In this document: positions 1-7,263 of the stretch, one piece after another
Numbering within the stretch: the first letter of the stretch is position 1
Layout: each line of letters begins with the position of its first letter
NCBI GenBank assembly: GCA_018365455.1
Contig: JAGZJZ010000049.1
Location: 1 to 46,808, forward strand
DNA: 46,808 bases
Origin: Clostridiales bacterium
GTDB taxonomy: Bacteria; Bacillota; Clostridia; Lachnospirales; Lachnospiraceae
Reading direction: 5' to 3'
Made by a program: the position numbers and the translations under genes
Notes under the pieces: model-generated
The model's input: the letters and a program-made list of their open reading frames with translations, nothing else
Databases searched by the model: none
Told to the model about the DNA's origin: nothing

Positions 1-239
1 ACCACCAGGGCACCGATGTCCATACTGGTGATCTCTTTTACCAGTTTGTCCATATTATAGCAGCCCCATGCCAATAGTCCCAATAAAAAAACAAGTGTGA
101 TCCGGATTGCATTCTTAATCATATGTACACCAATATAATCACTTCGGAAATAATTCTTTACTTTGTACAGTTCCTCTTCATTTCGACTCTCAAAAATGGC
201 CATTCTTGTCATGAGCTTTATGCGTTTTTCATTAATCAT
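1..239 (-). CDS. Small membrane protein, partial (C-terminus beyond window)
   Basis: An ATG at 239 follows a good ribosome binding site (AAGGAGG, 6 bases upstream), and the frame stays open to base 1, giving at least 79 residues. The start MINEKRIKLMTRMAIFE is charged. After about 45 residues comes one hydrophobic helix (IRITLVFLLGLLAWGC), so a single membrane pass with a cytoplasmic N-terminus is likely. I do not recognise the family. It lies about 70 bases downstream of comF on the same strand, with its own promoter-like hairpin between them. The end and function cannot be judged because the window cuts it off. Confidence 0.7.
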   Translation of the reverse strand, partial: MINEKRIKLMTRMAIFESRNEEELYKVKNYFRSDYIGVHMIKNAIRITLVFLLGLLAWGCYNMDKLVKEITSMDIGALV

Positions 240-258
240 ACAGGCCTCCTTAAACATA

Positions 259-280
259 GCTATACTTTATTTAGTATAGC
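259..280 (-). promoter_or_regulatory. Inverted repeat containing a -10-like TATACT, before the leftmost gene
   Basis: GCTATACT and AGTATAGC form a perfect 8-bp inverted repeat with a 6-base loop. On the minus strand it contains TATACT, which could be the -10 box for the leftmost gene. It could equally be a weak terminator-like hairpin after comF, although no T-run follows. The role is undecided. Confidence 0.35.
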
Positions 281-310
281 ACAAAAACAGTCTATTGAAA
301 AGTTTATTGT

Positions 311-1030
311 TCAGGAACTTCCTTTTCCAATACAAAGGCTGGTAAAATACACTTTTCCAACTCCGTGTTCCAGCAGTACTTTTGCTACCGCATCTACTGT
401 ACTGCCCGTGGTATATACATCGTCAATGATCAAAACCACATTTAATTCTACATCAGGTTCTTTGATTTTAAAAGCATTTTTCAGGTTCTTTTTTCGCTCT
501 TCCCGGCTTAAATCTTTCTGGGAATCTGTATTTATCACCTTTTTCACCAGATTTTTCCGAAAAGGGACAGAAAGAAGGCGTGCCGTTTTCCTGGCAAGCA
601 CTTCCCCCTGATTGTATCCTCTCTTCTGCCGCTTTCTCCAATGCATGGGAACCGCAATAATCACATCCGGATTCCATCTTTGTATTTGGCTGCCCAGATG
701 CTTTTGGATTTCTTCTGCAAAAAAATCAGTGTATTCCCTCTTATTATTATATTTCAGCTGCCGGACCGCTTCCTTCATTTTCTTCTCATAGAGATACACG
801 GCCCTTCCGCACTCATAAAAATGAGCATGTCGGGTGCAGTCAAAACAAAATTCTGCTTCTTCCCAGAGAATCGGTTTTCCGCATTTTTTACAGAGAGGCT
901 CCACAAGGGGCTTCTCTTTTTCACGGCATTTCCTGCATGCCGTACCCTCCCGCCATTTTACAATTTTTCCGCAGAGGGGACACCTCCTTGGAAACAAAAT
1001 GCCAAGAAGCAGTTCTTTTATTTGATTCAT
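311..1030 (-). CDS. comF: ComF family phosphoribosyltransferase-like competence protein
   Basis: Two N-terminal cysteine clusters, CPLCGKIVKW...CRKC and CKKCGKPI...CFDC, form a zinc-ribbon region. A type I phosphoribosyltransferase domain follows, with the PRPP-binding signature VVLIIDDVYTTGST near the C-terminus. ComF proteins act in DNA uptake in competent bacteria and are widespread in non-competent Firmicutes. I chose ATG 1030 (MNQIKELLLG, 239 residues), preceded by AGGAAG at short spacing. A TTG at 1054 would add eight residues. The gene starts about 50 bases after the recD2 stop and probably shares its transcript. Both neighbours concern DNA handling. It looks complete. Confidence 0.88.
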   Translation of the reverse strand: MNQIKELLLGILFPRRCPLCGKIVKWREGTACRKCREKEKPLVEPLCKKCGKPILWEEAEFCFDCTRHAHFYECGRAVYLYEKKMKEAVRQLKYNNKREYTDFFAEEIQKHLGSQIQRWNPDVIIAVPMHWRKRQKRGYNQGEVLARKTARLLSVPFRKNLVKKVINTDSQKDLSREERKKNLKNAFKIKEPDVELNVVLIIDDVYTTGSTVDAVAKVLLEHGVGKVYFTSLCIGKGSS

Positions 1031-1078
1031 GGTCTTCCTGAAACTCTCTCCCAAGGGTTTCCTTATTGTACCCGCTAA

Positions 1079-3307
1079 TTAAACTTCCTGAAGTTCATTT
1101 AACTCTCTGATTCGTTCCTTAAGGGTAGTGTAACGCTTCTGCTCAAATTCATTATCTACCATCTGATAAAACGTATTTGGACTGCCTACCAGGGTCACAC
1201 ATTTTCGCGCTCTGGTTACTGCCGTATAGAGCAGGTTGCGGTTCATCAGCATTCTGGGTCCGTTTAACAGGGGAATTACCACGGCGGGATACTCGCTTCC
1301 CTGTGCTTTGTGAATGGTAATGGCATATGCCAGTTCCAGTTCATCCAGTTGCTTAAAAGAATACTCTACAAACCTGCAGTCGTCAAATTCTACGGTAAGC
1401 AGTTCGGAAAATGTATTAATCTCCCTGACAATTCCCATGTCGCCGTTAAAGACACCGTCTCCTTTTTCAATTGGAATCCCGTACCTTCCCCGTTTTTCCC
1501 ATTGGATCTGGTAATTATTTTTAATCTGCATGACCTTGTCCCCTTCCCGGAACAGGCCGTCTCCATGTTCCCGCTCATTTTTACTCTTCTCAGGCGGGTT
1601 CAGATACTGCTGCAGTATGCCGTTTAATCGTTCTACCCCAAGAAGTCCCTTGCGCATAGGGGTCATGACCTGTATGTCAAACATAGAAGCATCTACAAAT
1701 TTGGGAAGCTTCTTTTGAATCAGTGTTAAAACCACGCTTATGATTACATTGGCATCATTGCGCTGTAAAAAGAAAAAGTCCATACTCTTGTTATCCAGTA
1801 CCACTTTTTCCCCCTGATTAATCTTATGGGCATTCACTACGATATCGCTTTCACTTGCCTGCCGGAAGATTTTCGTGAGGCGTACTACCGGAAAGCAGCC
1901 GGAATCGATCACATCCTTCAGTACACTTCCCGGGCCCACCGATGGCAGCTGGTTCACATCACCAACCAGAATCAGCCTGGTTCCCACCGTTATGGCACTT
2001 AAAAGAGCATAGATTAAATGTATGTCTACCATGGACATTTCATCAATTATTATGACATCTGCCTCCAGCGGATTCTGAGCATTTCGTTCGAACTGTACCC
2101 TGCCGGCACGTTCTTCCATGGCACCGGACAACTCTAACAGGCGGTGTATCGTCTGTGCCTCGTAACCGGTAGCTTCCGTCATTCGTTTCGCAGCCCTTCC
2201 CGTGGGAGCCGCCAGGGAAATCATCAGTCCCTCTGTTTCAAAGTAATCGATCAGAGCATTAATAGTGGTTGTTTTACCGGTACCCGGTCCACCGGTGATA
2301 ATCAGAAGACCGTTTCTCACCGCCTCTGTGACAGCTGATCTTTGCATTTCATCCAGCTCTGTTTCATTTTCCTGTTCAATGGTGCTGATTCGGGACAGAA
2401 TTTTTTCTTCTGAAACCACACTGGAAATATTCAGGTCGTGAAGCATTTTTGCTGTATTCAATTCCAGATAATAGTAGGAAGCGCTGTATACCAGCAATTT
2501 CCCGGCTTCTTCCTTTAAAATCACTTTCCGGTCTACCGCCATATCCATGAGATGTTTCTCCATCAGATCCGGCGCAATCCCCAGAAGCTCTCCTGCTCTT
2601 TGAAACAGGGTTTCTCGCGGCAGGTAGACATGTCCCTCCTGGGACGCCTGCAGAAGACTATATAGAATTCCGCTTTTTATACGGAAATCAGAATCGGTAT
2701 GTATGCCAACCTTTGATGCAATCTCGTCTGCAATACGAAAGCCCACTCCATCAATATCATCTGCCATCTTATAGGGATTTTCCTGGATAATCTGATAGAG
2801 ATTCTGTCCGTATTCTTTATAAATCTTTACTCCCAAAGTCGTGGAAATACCGTATTTCTGCAAGAAGATCATTGCCTTACGCATATCCCGCTTTTCTTCC
2901 ACCTGTTCGGAAATCTCTCTGGCTTTTTTCTCACTGATTCCCTTTATTTCAGCCAGGCGTTCCGGTTCTTCTTCAATAATCCGGAAGGTGTCGTCTTTAA
3001 ACCGGCGTACAATTCTGGCTGCCAGAGCCACACCGATCCCCTTTATTGCACCGGAGCCCAGATACCGTTCTATTGCCATGGCATCTTCCGGTGCCTTAAT
3101 TTCATAACTTTCTATCTGGAACTGGCGGCCGTAGGTGGCGTGTTCCGTGTAATGTCCCTGTGCTTCGATTAATTCCCCGTCTCCGATATACTGGAGCATG
3201 CCTACGCAGGTAACCTCATCGCCTTTGCTGACAACGGACATTACCGTATACCCGTTGTCCGTGTTCCGAAACACAATATGATCTACATAACCATCAATTC
3301 TTTCCAT
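1079..3307 (-). CDS. recD2: ATP-dependent RecD2-type DNA helicase
   Basis: 742 residues, normal for RecD2, the longer RecD form of bacteria lacking RecBC. The first 300 residues hold an OB-like start and helix-hairpin-helix segments (GSGAIKGIGVALAARIV; ENPYKMADDIDGVGF). The superfamily 1 motor follows: Walker A GGPGTGKTT at about 339-347, Walker B IIIDEMSMVD at about 420, motif III LVGDVNQLPSVGPG, and a C-terminal UvrD_C_2 block (YAITIHKAQGSEYPAVV). It is expected to be a 5'-3' helicase in repair and replication-fork maintenance. ATG 3307 is preceded by AGGAG. It probably heads a recD2-comF operon. Confidence 0.95.
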   Translation of the reverse strand: MERIDGYVDHIVFRNTDNGYTVMSVVSKGDEVTCVGMLQYIGDGELIEAQGHYTEHATYGRQFQIESYEIKAPEDAMAIERYLGSGAIKGIGVALAARIVRRFKDDTFRIIEEEPERLAEIKGISEKKAREISEQVEEKRDMRKAMIFLQKYGISTTLGVKIYKEYGQNLYQIIQENPYKMADDIDGVGFRIADEIASKVGIHTDSDFRIKSGILYSLLQASQEGHVYLPRETLFQRAGELLGIAPDLMEKHLMDMAVDRKVILKEEAGKLLVYSASYYYLELNTAKMLHDLNISSVVSEEKILSRISTIEQENETELDEMQRSAVTEAVRNGLLIITGGPGTGKTTTINALIDYFETEGLMISLAAPTGRAAKRMTEATGYEAQTIHRLLELSGAMEERAGRVQFERNAQNPLEADVIIIDEMSMVDIHLIYALLSAITVGTRLILVGDVNQLPSVGPGSVLKDVIDSGCFPVVRLTKIFRQASESDIVVNAHKINQGEKVVLDNKSMDFFFLQRNDANVIISVVLTLIQKKLPKFVDASMFDIQVMTPMRKGLLGVERLNGILQQYLNPPEKSKNEREHGDGLFREGDKVMQIKNNYQIQWEKRGRYGIPIEKGDGVFNGDMGIVREINTFSELLTVEFDDCRFVEYSFKQLDELELAYAITIHKAQGSEYPAVVIPLLNGPRMLMNRNLLYTAVTRARKCVTLVGSPNTFYQMVDNEFEQKRYTTLKERIRELNELQEV

Positions 3308-3360
3308 TCTATTTCTCCTGTTACTGCTGTCTGCTTACCTTACCGGCAGATAAGAATTCC

Positions 3361-3401
3361 CATCTGCCAGATAGCAATTGAATGAATTTTAACGCGCTCT
3401 A
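3361..3401 (+). repeat. Degenerate right end of the AGAGCG dispersed repeat
   Basis: GAATGAATTTT followed by AACGCGCTCTA closely matches the right end of the full copies (GAATGAATTTTCAAACACGCTCT), and CATCTGCC just before it resembles their CAGATGGCGG segment. No left end is visible. It lies in the gap between recD2 and mreB. Confidence 0.5.
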
Positions 3402-3473
3402 AGGCTGTCGTCTAAGCTTCCGGATGTCAGATCACTCTGCCTGTCCCACAAACCTAAACCACAGCCTCATTTT

Positions 3474-4463
3474 CTAATTTTTCTCTGCAGACATCAACTC
3501 TATATATCTTCCGGTACCAACAACTACTGCAGTCATAGGTTCTTCTGCAGTCATGGTGTTAATGCCTGTTTTTTCTTCAATTAATTCTTCCAGCCCATCC
3601 AGCAGGGCGCCTCCTCCGGTAAGCACAATTCCTCTGTCTACCACGTCGGCAGCCATTTCAGGGGGTGTCTTCTCCAGAACATTTCTGACCGCTTCCACGA
3701 TCTGCGTGGTTGCCTCCTTCAGCGCTTCCCGGACTTCTTCGGATGTAATCTTCACCGTTTTCGGAAGGCTGGTAACCAGATCTCTTCCTTTTACTTCCAT
3801 TACCTTCTGCTGGGGACGTTCAATCGCCGTTCCCACATGGATTTTAATATCCTCTGCCGTCCGTTCTCCGATAAGCAGGTTATGCTTCTTTCTCACATAA
3901 CGGATAATCGCTTCGTCAAAATCGTCTCCTGCCACTTTGATGGAATTACTTACTACAATTCCATTTAAAGAAATCACCGCAACGTCACAGGTTCCTCCGC
4001 CGATATCCACAATCATATTGCCGCAGGGCCTTGACACATCAATACCTGCCCCGATCGCCGCAGCTATTGGCTCATCTATAATCTGCACTTCTCTGGCACC
4101 AGCCAGATATGTAGCATCCTCTACTGCCTTTTTTTCCACTTCCGTAACGCTGCTTGGAACACTGATACTGATCCTTGGCTTTCGAAATGATAATTTTCCG
4201 ATTGCCTTTTGTATAAAATATTTTAACATCTGCTCCGTAACCGTATAATCGGATATAACACCTTTACGAAGCGGACGGATCGCTACTATATTTCCCGGAG
4301 ACCTGCCAAGCAGTACTCTTGCTTCTTCCCCGATTGCTTTAATCTTATTCGTGTCTCTGTCAAAAGCCACCACTGAAGGTTCTTTTAATACGACGCCTTT
4401 TCCCCTGACATACACAAGGATACTGGCCGTACCCAAATCGATACCGATATCTGACGACGCCAT
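3474..4463 (-). CDS. mreB: Rod shape-determining protein MreB/Mbl (actin-like)
   Basis: 329 residues from ATG 4463, which has AAAGGGG eight bases upstream. The eight-codon longer reading from 4487 lacks such a site. The actin-fold phosphate loops are clear: IGIDLGTASILVYV at the N-terminus, MIVDIGGGTCDVAVI in the middle and IVLTGGGALLDGLEELI at the C-terminus. The protein polymerises under the membrane and guides lateral wall synthesis by the elongasome. mreC and mreD are not adjacent, so this is a stand-alone paralogue (MreB, Mbl or MreBH cannot be told apart by eye). Its 5' leader contains a complete copy of a dispersed repeat. Confidence 0.93.
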   Translation of the reverse strand: MASSDIGIDLGTASILVYVRGKGVVLKEPSVVAFDRDTNKIKAIGEEARVLLGRSPGNIVAIRPLRKGVISDYTVTEQMLKYFIQKAIGKLSFRKPRISISVPSSVTEVEKKAVEDATYLAGAREVQIIDEPIAAAIGAGIDVSRPCGNMIVDIGGGTCDVAVISLNGIVVSNSIKVAGDDFDEAIIRYVRKKHNLLIGERTAEDIKIHVGTAIERPQQKVMEVKGRDLVTSLPKTVKITSEEVREALKEATTQIVEAVRNVLEKTPPEMAADVVDRGIVLTGGGALLDGLEELIEEKTGINTMTAEEPMTAVVVGTGRYIELMSAEKN

Positions 4464-4496
4464 TTTACTACCCCTTTCCCAGAACATGTCTCGTTC

Positions 4497-4660
4497 TAGA
4501 GCGTGTTTTAAAATTGCTTACTGTCAGCTGTGCGTCACAGTTTGTGGGAGAATTGTCCCGGATGAAGGGCGCGTAGCGGGCTACGTAACCTGAATTCGGG
4601 GCAAATATGCCGCAAAGTGGGGCGTACAGATGGCGGAAATGAATTTACAAACACGCTCTA
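4497..4660 (+). repeat. Dispersed repeat, long form, complete copy (mreB leader)
   Basis: 164 bp bounded by TAGAGCGTGTTT and AAACACGCTCTA, a 12-bp perfect terminal inverted repeat ending in T/A. It matches the copy at 46651 base for base over a core of about 57 bases that begins CCCGGATGAAGGGCGCGTAG. The core contains a small hairpin (GTAG-CGGG-CTAC). There is no usable ORF. The size, inverted ends and TA borders resemble a non-autonomous MITE. It lies between the predicted mreB promoter and the mreB ribosome binding site. Confidence 0.85.
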
Positions 4661-4677
4661 ACACTGTTGTGCCTTTT

Positions 4678-4706
4678 ATTATATACAATTATTACAAATA
4701 TGAAAA
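4678..4706 (-). promoter_or_regulatory. Predicted sigma-A promoter for mreB
   Basis: On the minus strand, TTTTCA (4701-4706) and TATAAT (4678-4683) are separated by 17 bases. The -10 box is perfect and the -35 is weak. Transcription would start about 210 bases before the mreB ATG and run through the dispersed repeat. Confidence 0.5.
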
Positions 4707-4817
4707 GCATTTTTTATCGAATTAACATTTTCTTTATAATTAGAACATAATTTGAACACATTTATGTTTTATACTTAACACATATTAGCAGACAAGCTAA
4801 TATATTTCATAACTCAC

Positions 4818-4845
4818 ACTTCGCAGCCCCCACACGCTGCGAAGT
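4818..4845. repeat. 10-bp perfect inverted repeat
   Basis: ACTTCGCAGC and GCTGCGAAGT are separated by an 8-base loop. There is no T-run on either side, so it is more likely an RNA stem or protein site than an intrinsic terminator. It lies in the 270-base gap between the glycosidase pseudogene and mreB. Confidence 0.5.
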
Positions 4846-4884
4846 ACTCCCTCAAAAATATTTTTAATTTTTTCTCTTTCCTTT

Positions 4885-4919
4885 AGAAAATCCTCAGCGT
4901 GCGTTGCTGAGGATTTTCT
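4885..4919 (-). terminator. Intrinsic terminator after the glycosidase pseudogene
   Basis: A 14-bp perfect stem AGAAAATCCTCAGC / GCTGAGGATTTTCT with a 7-base loop starts nine bases past the stop codon. The T-rich side is stronger on the plus strand, so it may work in both directions. Confidence 0.75.
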
Positions 4920-4927
4920 TTTTGTGT

Positions 4928-5753
4928 TTATTTATTTTTTATTCTTTTTGTCAATACCGGAGCTTTTAGAAGTCCGGTTTCCCGCAGCTGATATTCATAT
5001 GCCCAGCTGCTTCCCTCTGTTCTCCAGGCATTTGGTCCGATCCAATCTTCCGTCCGGTTGCAGTTGTGTATGGTTCCAAAGGTATTTACTCTATTTCCAA
5101 ATGCAGTCAGATCGATTTTATGCATTCCTTCATTTACTTTTCCAAGTTCCAGCCGGTAAGGTGAATAACAGATATATCCCGCTTCTTTTCCATCCAAAAC
5201 TGCCTTTAATACCGGGTTACGAAACATGGTAGTTTCCAGTGCCAGAAAAGCTTCCTCTGTCATTTCAGCCGAAATGTGATAAGTCACATTTCCTCCATAA
5301 AAAGGCAGACCCTGCCGGGTAATATCTCCAAAGGAAAGTGCGGTCACGGGTTCTATCACCTCTGCTCTGCCGCCCTGAACCCGGACGCCAAAATTCCCCA
5401 GAAGATATAATGCTTCCACATTTCGCTTTGCATTATACGGAATTTCTGCAATTAACTCATTTTCCCCTTTTCTAAGCTGCCCCAGTTCAATCACATCAAT
5501 CTCACGATCCGTATACCAGCCGGTCCGTTTTCCGGATATCTGCTCTCCATTAAAATATATCAGGGTGTCTGAACCATTTTCCAGTGCCAGACTTACTTTT
5601 GCCACCTCTGCTTTGGAACTGATCTGAAAGCGCAGGGTTAATTTATGTTCACAGGGTTCCTCCTTCTGGTTCAGCCACGGCTGCTCCCCGATATTCGGAA
5701 GATGGACTTTGGAATGTTTCTTTTGTTAATTCCCCTGTTTTTTTATACAGCAT
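4928..5753 (-). pseudogene. Glycoside hydrolase reduced to head and tail by an internal deletion
   Basis: ATG 5753, with GAGGTAG upstream, opens MLYKKTGELTKETFQSPSSE followed by YRGA. This looks like the N-terminus of large clostridial glycosidases that continue PFWAWN. The frame then stops at 5649. A second frame, with no start codon between a stop near 5726 and GTG 5605, carries about 260 residues of beta-sandwich C-terminal domain (LPNIGEQPWLNQ, YLLGNFGV, WIGPNAWRTEG) to the stop at 4928. The catalytic middle, hundreds of residues in such enzymes, is missing, and the two parts are out of frame. The GTG 5605 reading (225 residues) may still be translated but has no catalytic domain. It follows the response-regulator stop by four bases, so it was the operon's enzyme. 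The GH family (perhaps GH106-like) is uncertain. Confidence 0.72.
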
Positions 5754-5757
5754 AGTG

Positions 5758-7263
5758 CTACCTCTTTTCCTGTTTTTCTATGTTTTCAATAAAGTCAGTG
5801 GGACAAACTCCCGTATAGGAGCGGAAAATACGGCTGAAATAAAACTGGTCGCTGTATCCCACCTGCAGTGCCACATCCTTGACAAATACTTTACCTCCAT
5901 TACTCATCAGATCTTTTGCCCGCTCCATACGCAGCATGGTCAGGTAGTTATTAAATGACAGCTCCTCGTACTTACGGAACAGCTTGCTCAGATAAGTCTG
6001 GGATACTCCAAATTCCTTGCATACCATGCCCAGTGTAACTGGTTCGGCAACGTGTTTTTTCAGATATTCTTTGATGCTTTCAAAATAATCCAGGGTATCC
6101 AGTTTCGTCTGGCTCTGGATTTCCTCTTTTTTATCCTTAAAGAGGACTTCATTCACATTTTCCGCCAGTTCTTCCGCATTTCCGGAATAGAAGAAGGCTT
6201 CTTCCAGCATAAATTCATAGTCGTTGTTCTCCCAGATCTGTTCACTGTAACGCTGCATCATAAAAAATATCTGCCGCACCATCCCCTCTACCCAGATCTG
6301 GGGACGGTCTTCTTCCTGCCACAAGTACAGCAGCCGCTTTACCTCTCCTTTCATTTTATCATACTTCTGCTTTTCAGCCAGGATCTCAAACTCTCTCAAA
6401 TATTCCTGATGATTTTCCTGTCTCTCTCCGGCACTTCTTTTATCCAGCTCTTCCATGATCAAAATCTGGGTTTTTCCCAGCACCGTCTTTTTATCAATCA
6501 TCCTGTAAAGGCGCTTCACCGTTTCCTCCATTTCCAAAACGCCAAAGGAACCCCGCATAATCACAGCGGTCATATAAGAGGAAGCAGGCTGTTCTTTTAC
6601 AATCTTGCTGCGAATCATACTCTCAAAGCTGGTCATAAAAATCAACTCTGCCGGGCAGATATACAATGCTTCCATTTCATCCCTGCCATAGACAAACATC
6701 ATTTCATGGATATCCGAAAATATTTCCCTGCCTGCACCATTCATAAAACGCCTGTGAAGCCCGCCTAGCCGCACCACCGCACCATAGTACTGGTCTTGGG
6801 GAAAATATTTTTTCAATACCTCTTCATCTAAATCAATTCCACGGCATACTTTACGCATCACATCATTTCGTTCCAGATAATAACGTTTTCGCAGTTTGTC
6901 CTCCAGCAGATCAAACAGACTTTTTAGTTCCGATGGCATGACCGGTTTCAGGATATAGTCCGTAACTCCAGATTTAATTGCACCCTGAGCGTATTCAAAG
7001 TCCTGGTATCCGCTTACGATCACAGATATCATCCAGGGAAATTCTTTTCTGATTTCGGCTACAAGCTCCAGCCCGTTCATAATGGGCATCCGAATATCGG
7101 AAATAACAACATCAGGCTTTATTAGCCTCACCTTATCCATGGCTTCCTTTCCGTTTTCGGCTCTATCCGCTACCCGGAACCCCGGACACTTTTTCTCAAT
7201 AATGGTACAAATATGATTCAACGCAGCCGGTTCATCATCTACTACAATTACTGTGAACATCAT
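5758..7263 (-). CDS. Response regulator, YesN type (receiver plus AraC DNA-binding domain)
   Basis: 501 residues. The receiver domain (1-120) has the acidic pocket VVDDEP, phospho-acceptor Asp56 in VVISDIRMP and Lys106 in DYILKP. A long middle region of about 270 residues is typical of YesN proteins. The last 100 residues are an AraC-type double helix-turn-helix (VTLGMVCKEFGVSQTYLSKLF; VKDVALQVGYSDQFYFSRIF). It overlaps the kinase gene by four bases (ATGA), so the pair is translationally coupled. Such pairs typically sense a carbohydrate and activate adjacent transporter and glycosidase genes, here most plausibly the importer at 9.2-12.6 kb. Confidence 0.94.
   Translation of the reverse strand: MMFTVIVVDDEPAALNHICTIIEKKCPGFRVADRAENGKEAMDKVRLIKPDVVISDIRMPIMNGLELVAEIRKEFPWMISVIVSGYQDFEYAQGAIKSGVTDYILKPVMPSELKSLFDLLEDKLRKRYYLERNDVMRKVCRGIDLDEEVLKKYFPQDQYYGAVVRLGGLHRRFMNGAGREIFSDIHEMMFVYGRDEMEALYICPAELIFMTSFESMIRSKIVKEQPASSYMTAVIMRGSFGVLEMEETVKRLYRMIDKKTVLGKTQILIMEELDKRSAGERQENHQEYLREFEILAEKQKYDKMKGEVKRLLYLWQEEDRPQIWVEGMVRQIFFMMQRYSEQIWENNDYEFMLEEAFFYSGNAEELAENVNEVLFKDKKEEIQSQTKLDTLDYFESIKEYLKKHVAEPVTLGMVCKEFGVSQTYLSKLFRKYEELSFNNYLTMLRMERAKDLMSNGGKVFVKDVALQVGYSDQFYFSRIFRSYTGVCPTDFIENIEKQEKR

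Noticed and set aside
3403..3470. GGCTGT...ACAGCC arms after mreB as a terminator
   Set aside because: The arms are only 6-7 bases, about 50 bases apart, with no T-run; not convincing.
6052..6768. 238-residue plus-strand open frame
   Set aside because: Antisense to the intact YesN-type response regulator; Phe/His/Leu-rich composition is typical of reverse reading.
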